A DNA stretch of 64,000 nucleotides from Tachypleus tridentatus (Eukaryota; Arthropoda; Merostomata; Xiphosura; Limulidae), in the NCBI RefSeq assembly GCF_004210375.1, contig NC_134830.1, positions 2,728,001-2,792,000 of the forward strand, in the 5' to 3' direction. The notes under the pieces are model-generated. The model made no database searches, was not told the origin of the DNA, and saw nothing but the letters and a program-made list of their open reading frames with translations. Shown here piece after piece: positions 57,556 through 64,000 of the stretch. The position numbers and the translations under genes were made by a program. Positions within the stretch are counted from its first letter, which is position 1. The number at the start of each line of letters is the position of its first letter.

Positions 57556-58284
57556 CAGTGGAGCGCCATTAAGCCGCGGACCAGTAAACCGCGGAATCAC
57601 TTAAGCCGCTGTAGCAAGTCTTGTCCCAAAATGTTTGATGTATTAAACCTACTACCTGGCTTTTTAAAGTTTCTCACACTCTCCATGTCTTTATAACTTC
57701 AAGGGGATATTTAAAAAGGATTTGCTTTAATTTGGGAAATAAATAAAATATATTACAACAGAAATCGACCGTTAATCTACCTTATCCGCTCTCTATGTCA
57801 GCTATATGGAGGCCGCCATTGTTACCGAATCACACCTCTCCATTCATTAAAGTTAATCCGCAGTAAATCCGTGAAAAAAGTGATCAATAATTAAAGTATT
57901 ATTTTTAATTCGATAACCCAATATTTTTATGGAATTGTATAAATATTTGCCACAAACCCAATAGATATCACTTCAGTGTCTGAATTAATAGTGAGCATAT
58001 CATATTGACATGTCGGCCTGCATGTAACACGGGAAGACGAAATTTTACAGGGAAAAGCGAACCATCGCAATGCATTGGTCGTTTGTGTTAAAACGGCACT
58101 TGTCAATTGTATCTGAATAGTCTATACATTAATATTATAATGATCACGTAATGGCCCGGATGAGGCTCCTCGGCGGAGCTGTTGGCAACTTCAGCTTTTC
58201 AGTCACAAATTTAAGCCGCGGACCACTTAAGCCGCGGTTAAGCAGGTTGACCCCCCAAATACCGCGGCTTAACGGCGCTCCACA
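57556..58284. mobile_element. 729-bp non-autonomous TIR transposon (TA TSD), copy A
   Basis: Left end CAGTGGAGCGCCATTAAGCC; right end reverse-complemented TGTGGAGCGCCGTTAAGCCG. Flanked by TA at 57554-57555 and 58285-58286. GCCGCGGACCA...TTAAGCCGCGG subterminal blocks recur at both ends. CAGTG-type ends with a TA target fit the Tc1/mariner pogo group. No transposase; the 70-aa frame at 58151-58363 runs across the TIR into the array and is spurious. Confidence 0.9.
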
Positions 58285-58486
58285 TATTTTCTATAAATTA
58301 CAACCTCTAACAATTTACTGTAAATATATTTTATCAGTTATAGCCTCTAACAATTTCCTGTAAATATATTTTATCAGTTATAGCCTCTAACAATTTCCTG
58401 TAAATATTTTCTATAAGTTATAACCTCTAACAATTTACTGTAAATATTTTCTATAAGTTATAACCTCTAACAATTTCCTGTAAATA

Positions 58487-59215
58487 CAGTGGAGCGTCAT
58501 TAAGCCGCGGACCAGTAAACCGCGGAATCACTTAAGCCGTTGTAGCAAGTCTTGTCCCAAAATGTTTGATGTATTAAACCTACTACCTGGCTTTTTAAAG
58601 TTTCTCACACTCTCCATGTCTTTATAACTTCAAGGGGATATTTAAAAAGGATTTGCTTTAATTTGGGAAATAAATAAAATATATTACAAGAGAAATCGAC
58701 CGTTAATCTACCTTATCCGCTCTCTATGTCAGCTATATGGAGGCCGCCATTGTTACCGAATCACACCTCTCCATTCATTAAAGTTAATCCGCAGTAAATC
58801 CGTGAAAAAAGTGATCAATAATTAAAGTATTATTTTTAAATCGATAACCCAATATTTTTATGGAATTGTATAAATATTTGCCACAAACCCAATAGATATC
58901 ACTTCAGTGTCTGAATTAATAGTGAGCATATCATATTGACATGTCGGCCTGCATGTAACACGGGAAGACGAAATTTTACAGGGAAAAGCGAACCATCGCA
59001 ATGCATTGGTCGTTTGTGTTAAAACGGCACTTGTCAATTGTATCTGAATAGTCTATACATTAATATTATAATGATCACGTAATGGCCCGGATGAGGCTCC
59101 TCGGCGGAGCTGTTGGCAACTTCAGCTTTTCAGTCACAAATTTAAGCCGCGGACCACTTAAGCCGCGGTTAAGCAGGTTGACCCCCCAAATACCGCGGCT
59201 TAACGGCGCTCCACA
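58487..59215. mobile_element. 729-bp non-autonomous TIR transposon, copy B
   Basis: Same length and nearly identical to copy A (differences include GAGCGTCATT, GCCGTTG and CAAGAGAAATC). The right TA has become CA (59216-59217). Copies start 931 bp apart. Confidence 0.92.
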
Positions 59216-59692
59216 CATTTTCTATAAATTACAACCTCTAACAATTTACTATAAATATATTTTATCAGTTATAGCCTCTAACAATTTCCTGTAAATATAT
59301 TTTATCAGTTATAGCCTCTAACAATTTCCTGTAAATATTTTCTATAAGTTATAACCTCTAACAATTTACTGTAAATATTTTCTATAAGTTATAACCTCTA
59401 ACAATTTACTGTAAATATTTTCTATAAGTTATAACGTCTAATAATTTACTGTAAATATTTTCTATAAGTTATAACCTCTAACAATTTACTGTAAATATTT
59501 TCTATAAGTTATAACCTCTAACAATTTACTGTAAATATTTTCTATAAGTTATAACGCCTAACAATTTACTGTAAATATTTTCTATAAGTTATAACGTCTA
59601 ACAATTTACTGTAAATATTTTCTATAAGTTATAACGTCTAACAATTTACTGTAAATATTTTCTATAAGTTACAACGTCTAACAATTTACTGT

Positions 59693-60467
59693 AATAAGAA
59701 TGCCGTATTTTACTTTGATATGTTACCACTCTTCAAGTTTTTCTGTGAAAATTTCAACTCTATGACTAATTAGAGAGAGAGAACCATTTGACTCGGGCTT
59801 CAATCTAGAGGAAAGTTTCAAATTTAAAACACTTGTTTTTGTTTTCAATCGTTAAGTTTCACGACTCGTTTCTATGTACAGAAAAAAGTTGGAAAACACA
59901 TATACGAAACCTTAAGTAATGTGAATAAATATGTTAAGTGAAAAATAATCGAAATGTTCCACATTTCTTTTGGGCTAATGATTCTCATTTTGTTTCCGTG
60001 TTTTTTATTACTATAGCCAGGGCCTCTCCGAGAGAACGTGCTGCTGGTTATATATATTAATGTAAATTATAATATATTTGTGTGTTCATAATGTAAATGT
60101 AGAGCCACCTACGCATCTAAACAATGTGGTCTACACATTATCCCTCATATAAGTTTAAATGTTTTCTTTGCGTCATTCAGGCTAACTCTTACACAGAAAA
60201 TGATGCTGTTTCTTTAATGACAGTTAACTATATGAAGCTCTCACGACAAACTACATGTCACATCTAAAATGTGGCAACCTCTCAACACATAATAACAAGG
60301 TTGTAGAAGTGTAACCATATAGTTAATATGTATTAATAGCTTTATTCTATTGTAACAAATGTTTCAGTCGAGGTGTCAAGAACTAACAGCATGTTACAAT
60401 TCTACACTCCATTATAGAACATACAATTTACTGAACAATGTTTAGTTCTCATTTTAATGTTCAAAAT
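59693..60467. other. unique AT-rich spacer
   Basis: Nothing recognised between the two arrays. Confidence 0.5.
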
Positions 60468-63400
60468 TACACGTTTCATACAGATGTACAATGTAGCGTG
60501 TCACTGTATTACTGAACGTTACATACAGATGTACAATGTAGCGTGTCACTGTATTACTGAACGTTTCATACAGATGTACAATGTAGCGTGTCACTATTAC
60601 CGAACGTTTCATACACATGTACAATGAAGTGTGTCACTATTACCGAACGTTTCATATAGATGTACAATGTAGCGTGTCACTGTATTACCGAACGTTTCAT
60701 ATAGATGTACAATGTAGCTTGTCACTGTATTACCGAACGTTTCATACAGATGTACAATGTAGCGTGTCACTGTATTACCGAACGTTTCATACAGATGTAC
60801 AATGTAGCGTGTCACTGTATTACCGAACGTTTCATACAGATGTACCGAGTAGTTTGTCACTGTATTACAGAACGTTTCATACAGATGTACCGAGTAGTTT
60901 GTCACTGTATTACCGAACGTTTCATACAGATGTACCATGTAGTTTGTCACTGTATTACCGATCGTTTCATACAGATGTACCGTGTAGTTTGTCACTGTAT
61001 TACCATACGTTTCATACAGATGTACCGAGTAGTTTGTCACTGTATTACTGAACGTTTCACACAGATGTACAATGTAGCGTGTCACTGTATTACTGAACGT
61101 TTCATACAGATGTACAATGTAGCGTGTCACTGTATTACTGAACGTTTCATACAGATGTGCAATGTAGCGTGTCACTATTACCGAACGTTTCATACAGATG
61201 TACAATGAAGCGTGTCACTATTACCGAACGTTTCATACAGATGTACAATGAAGCGTGTCACTGTATTACCGAACGTTTCACACAGATGTACCAAGTAGGT
61301 TGTCACTGTATTACCAAACGTTTCATACACATGCACCAAGTAGTTTGTCACTGTATTACCGAACGTTTCATACAGATGTACAATGTAGCGTGTCACTATT
61401 ACCGAACGTTTCATACAGATGTACAATGAAGCGTGTCACTGTATTACCGAACGTTTCATACAGATGTACAATGAAGCGTGTCACTGTATTACCGAACGTT
61501 TCATACAGATGTACCAAGTAGGTTCTCACTGTATTACCAAACGTTTCATACACATGCACCAAGTAGTTTGTCACTGTATTACCCAACGTTTCATACAGAT
61601 GTACCATGTACCTTGTCACTGTATTACCGAACGTTTCATACAGATGTACCGAGTAGTTTGTCACTGTATTACAGAACGTTTCATACAGATGTACCATGTA
61701 GATTGTCACTGTATTACCGAACGTTTCATACAGATGTACCATGTAGTTTGTCACTGTATTACCGATCGTTTCATACAGATGTACCGTGTAGATTGTCACT
61801 GTATTACCGAACGTTTCATACAGATGTACCTTGTAGTTTGTCACTGTATTACCGATCGTTTCATACAGATGTACCGTGTAGTTTGTCACTGTATTACCAT
61901 ACGTTTCATACAGATGTACCGAGTAGTTTGTCACTGTATTACAGAACGTTTCATACAGATGTACCATGTAGATTGTAACTGTATTACAGAATGTTTCATA
62001 CAGATGTACAATGTAGCGTGTCACTGTATTACTGAACGCTTCATACAGATGTACAATGTAGCGTGTCACTGTATTACTGAACGTTTCATACAGATGTACA
62101 ATGTAGCGTGTCACTGTATTACTGAACGTTTCATACAGATGTACAATGTAGCGTGTCACTATTACCGAACGTTTCATACACATGTACAATGAAGCGTGTC
62201 ACTATTACCAAACGTTTCATACAGATGTACAATGTAGCGTGTCACTGTATTACCGAACGTTTCATACACATGTACCAAGTAGTTTGTCACTGTATTACCG
62301 AGCGTTTCATACAGATGTACAATATAGCGTGTCACTATTACCGAACGTTTCATACAGATGTACAATGAAGCGTGTCACTGTATTACAGAACGTTTCATAC
62401 AGATGTACCAAGTAAATTGTCACTGTATTACCAAACGTTTCATACACATGCACCAAGTAGTTTCTCACTGTATTACCAAACGTTTCATACAGATGTACCA
62501 TGTACCTTGTCACTGTATTACCGAAAGTTTCATACAGATGTACCGAGTAGTTGGTCACTGTATTACAGAACGTTTCATACAGATGTACCATGTAGATTGT
62601 CACTGTATTACCGAACGTTTCATACAGATGTACCATGTAGTTTGTCACTGTATTACCGATCGTTTCATACAGATGTACCGTGTAGATTGTCACTGTATTA
62701 CCGAACGTTTCATACAGATGTACCATGTAGTTTGTCACTGTATTACCGATCGTTTCATACAGATGTACCGTGTAGTTTGTCACTGTATTACCATACGTTT
62801 CATACAGATGTACCGAGTAGTTTGTCACTGTATTAGAGAACGTTTCATACAGATGTACCATATACCTTGTCACTGTATTACCGAACGTTTCATACAGATG
62901 TACAATGTAGCGTGTCACTGTATTACCGAACGTTTCATACAGATGTACAATGTAGCGTGTCACTGTATTACCGAACGTTTCATACAGATGTACCGAGTAG
63001 TTTGTCACTGTATTACCGAACGTTTCATACAGATGTACCGAGTAGTTTGTCACTGTATTACCGAACGTTTCATACAGATGTACCATGTAGTTTGTCACTG
63101 TATTACCGATCGTTTCATACAGATGTACCGTGTAGTTTGTCACTGTATTACCATACGTTTCATACAGATGTACCGAGTAGTTTGTCACTGTATTACAGAA
63201 CGTTTCATACAGATGTACCATGTAGATTGTAACTGTATTACAGAATGTTTCACACAGATGTACAATGTAGCGTGTCACTGTATTACTGAACGTTTCATAC
63301 AGATGTACAATGTAGCGTGTCACTGTATTACTGAACGTTTCATACAGATGTACAATGTAGCGTGTCACTGTATTACTGAACGTTTCATACAGATGTGCAA

Positions 63401-64000
63401 TGTAGCGTGTCACTATTACCGAACGTTTCATACAGATGTACAATGAAGCGTGTCACTATTACCGAACGTTTCATACAGATGTACAATGAAGCGTGTCACT
63501 GTATTACCGAACGTTTCACACAGATGTACCAAGTAGGTTGTCACTGTATTACCAAACGTTTCATACACATGCACCAAGTAGTTTGTCACTGTATTACCGA
63601 ACGTTTCATACAGATGTACAATGTAGCGTGTCACTATTACCGAACGTTTCATACAGATGTACAATGAAGCGTGTCACTGTATTACCGAACGTTTCATTCA
63701 GATGTACCAAGTAGGTTCTCACTGTATTACCAAACGTTTCATACACATGCACCAAGTAGTTTGTCACTGTATTACCCAACGTTTCATACAGATGTACCAT
63801 GTACCTTGTCACTGTATTACCGAACGTTTCATACAGATGTACCGAGTAGTTTGTCACTGTATTACAGAACGTTTCATACAGATGTACCATGTAGATTGTC
63901 ACTGTGTTACCGAACGTTTCATACAGATGTACCATGTAGTTTGTCACTGTATTACCGATCGTTTCATACAGATGTACCGTGTAGATTGTCACTGTATTAC
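60468..64000. repeat. 45-bp satellite array with higher-order structure, open at right edge
   Basis: Unit ACGTTTCATACAGATGTACC plus ATGTAGTTTG, TCACTGTATT, ACCGA, about 78 copies, with 40-bp units lacking GTATT. Two dialects alternate: AATGTAGCGTG and (C/A)GTAGTTTG/CATGTAGATTG. A long block at about 61,141 recurs at 63,379 (offset 2238 bp), including the rare GTGCAATG and CATGCACC variants, and a shorter offset of about 0.9 kb is also seen. Since 45 is a multiple of three, long open frames up to 378 aa appear on both strands; these are artefacts. Confidence 0.97.

Larger units (their letters stand above)
57231..59692. repeat. 40-bp minisatellite array carrying two transposon copies
   Basis: Unit AAATATTTTCTATAAGTTAT plus AACCTCTAACAATTTACTGT, at 57231-57555, 58285-58486 and 59216-59692. 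Variants are ACGTCTAAC, TTTCCTG and TATATTTTATCAGTTATAGCC. The units flanking both transposon copies are the same kinds in the same order, showing that a transposon-plus-array block was duplicated. Confidence 0.96.

Noticed and set aside
58151-59294. Two identical 70-aa frames (MARMRLLGGAVGNF)
   Set aside because: They run from the transposon interior through its TIR into the 40-bp array, so they reflect duplication of the DNA, not a conserved gene.
60609-63992. Many open frames of 70-378 aa on both strands
   Set aside because: 15-residue translations of the 45-bp satellite in multiple frames; no protein family.
8110-64000. Telomere or centromere identity of the arrays
   Set aside because: No TTAGG or TTAGGG telomeric repeats seen; array type alone cannot establish centromeric location.

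Overview
The window looks like non-coding, repeat-dominated DNA from an animal nuclear genome. I found no intact host gene, no rRNA and no functional tRNA gene. The most telling markers are about a dozen copies of a tRNA-derived SINE of about 270 bp with A-box and B-box promoter motifs. From memory its body sequence is one I associate with horseshoe crabs (Xiphosura, Chelicerata), so a horseshoe crab is my best guess. That is recognition rather than a database match. The decayed jockey/I-type and CR1-type LINEs and the hAT and pogo-type DNA transposons fit an arthropod.

Layout. 1-8112 is a 79-bp satellite array that runs off the left edge. 9199-12210 is a 74-bp array and 13322-16112 a 39-bp array whose long open frames are artefacts. 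16-31 kb is AT-rich interspersed DNA with SINE copies and small minisatellites. 31.26-32.19 kb holds a dead CR1/L2-like LINE (SGNH-like domain, then an endonuclease start) meeting the 3' end of a minus-strand jockey/I-like LINE (32.19-36.26 kb) whose 5' end is five 150-bp monomers. 37.97-40.20 kb is a complete but dead hAT element with an 8-bp target-site duplication. 41.03-43.2 kb is a very AT-rich reverse-transcriptase pseudogene, probably Penelope-like, with an in-frame 75-bp tandem duplication and a 712-bp pogo/Tigger-type element nested in it. 45.6-51.3 kb is a run of minisatellites (37, 58, 30, 56, 106, 21 and about 32-43 bp). 52.55-56.01 kb is a second copy of the jockey/I-like LINE on the plus strand, split by an insertion that has grown a 35-bp array. 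57.23-59.69 kb is a 40-bp array that carries the same 729-bp TIR transposon twice. 60.47-64.0 kb is a 45-bp array with higher-order structure that runs off the right edge.

No genes act together here. The themes are (1) a LINE and three SINE families that appear to share a 3' tail, suggesting a LINE/SINE partnership, (2) a LINE with a tandem-monomer 5' UTR, and (3) several cases where minisatellites arose in, or were invaded by, mobile elements. All protein-level identifications were made by eye from translated fragments; no alignment was run.
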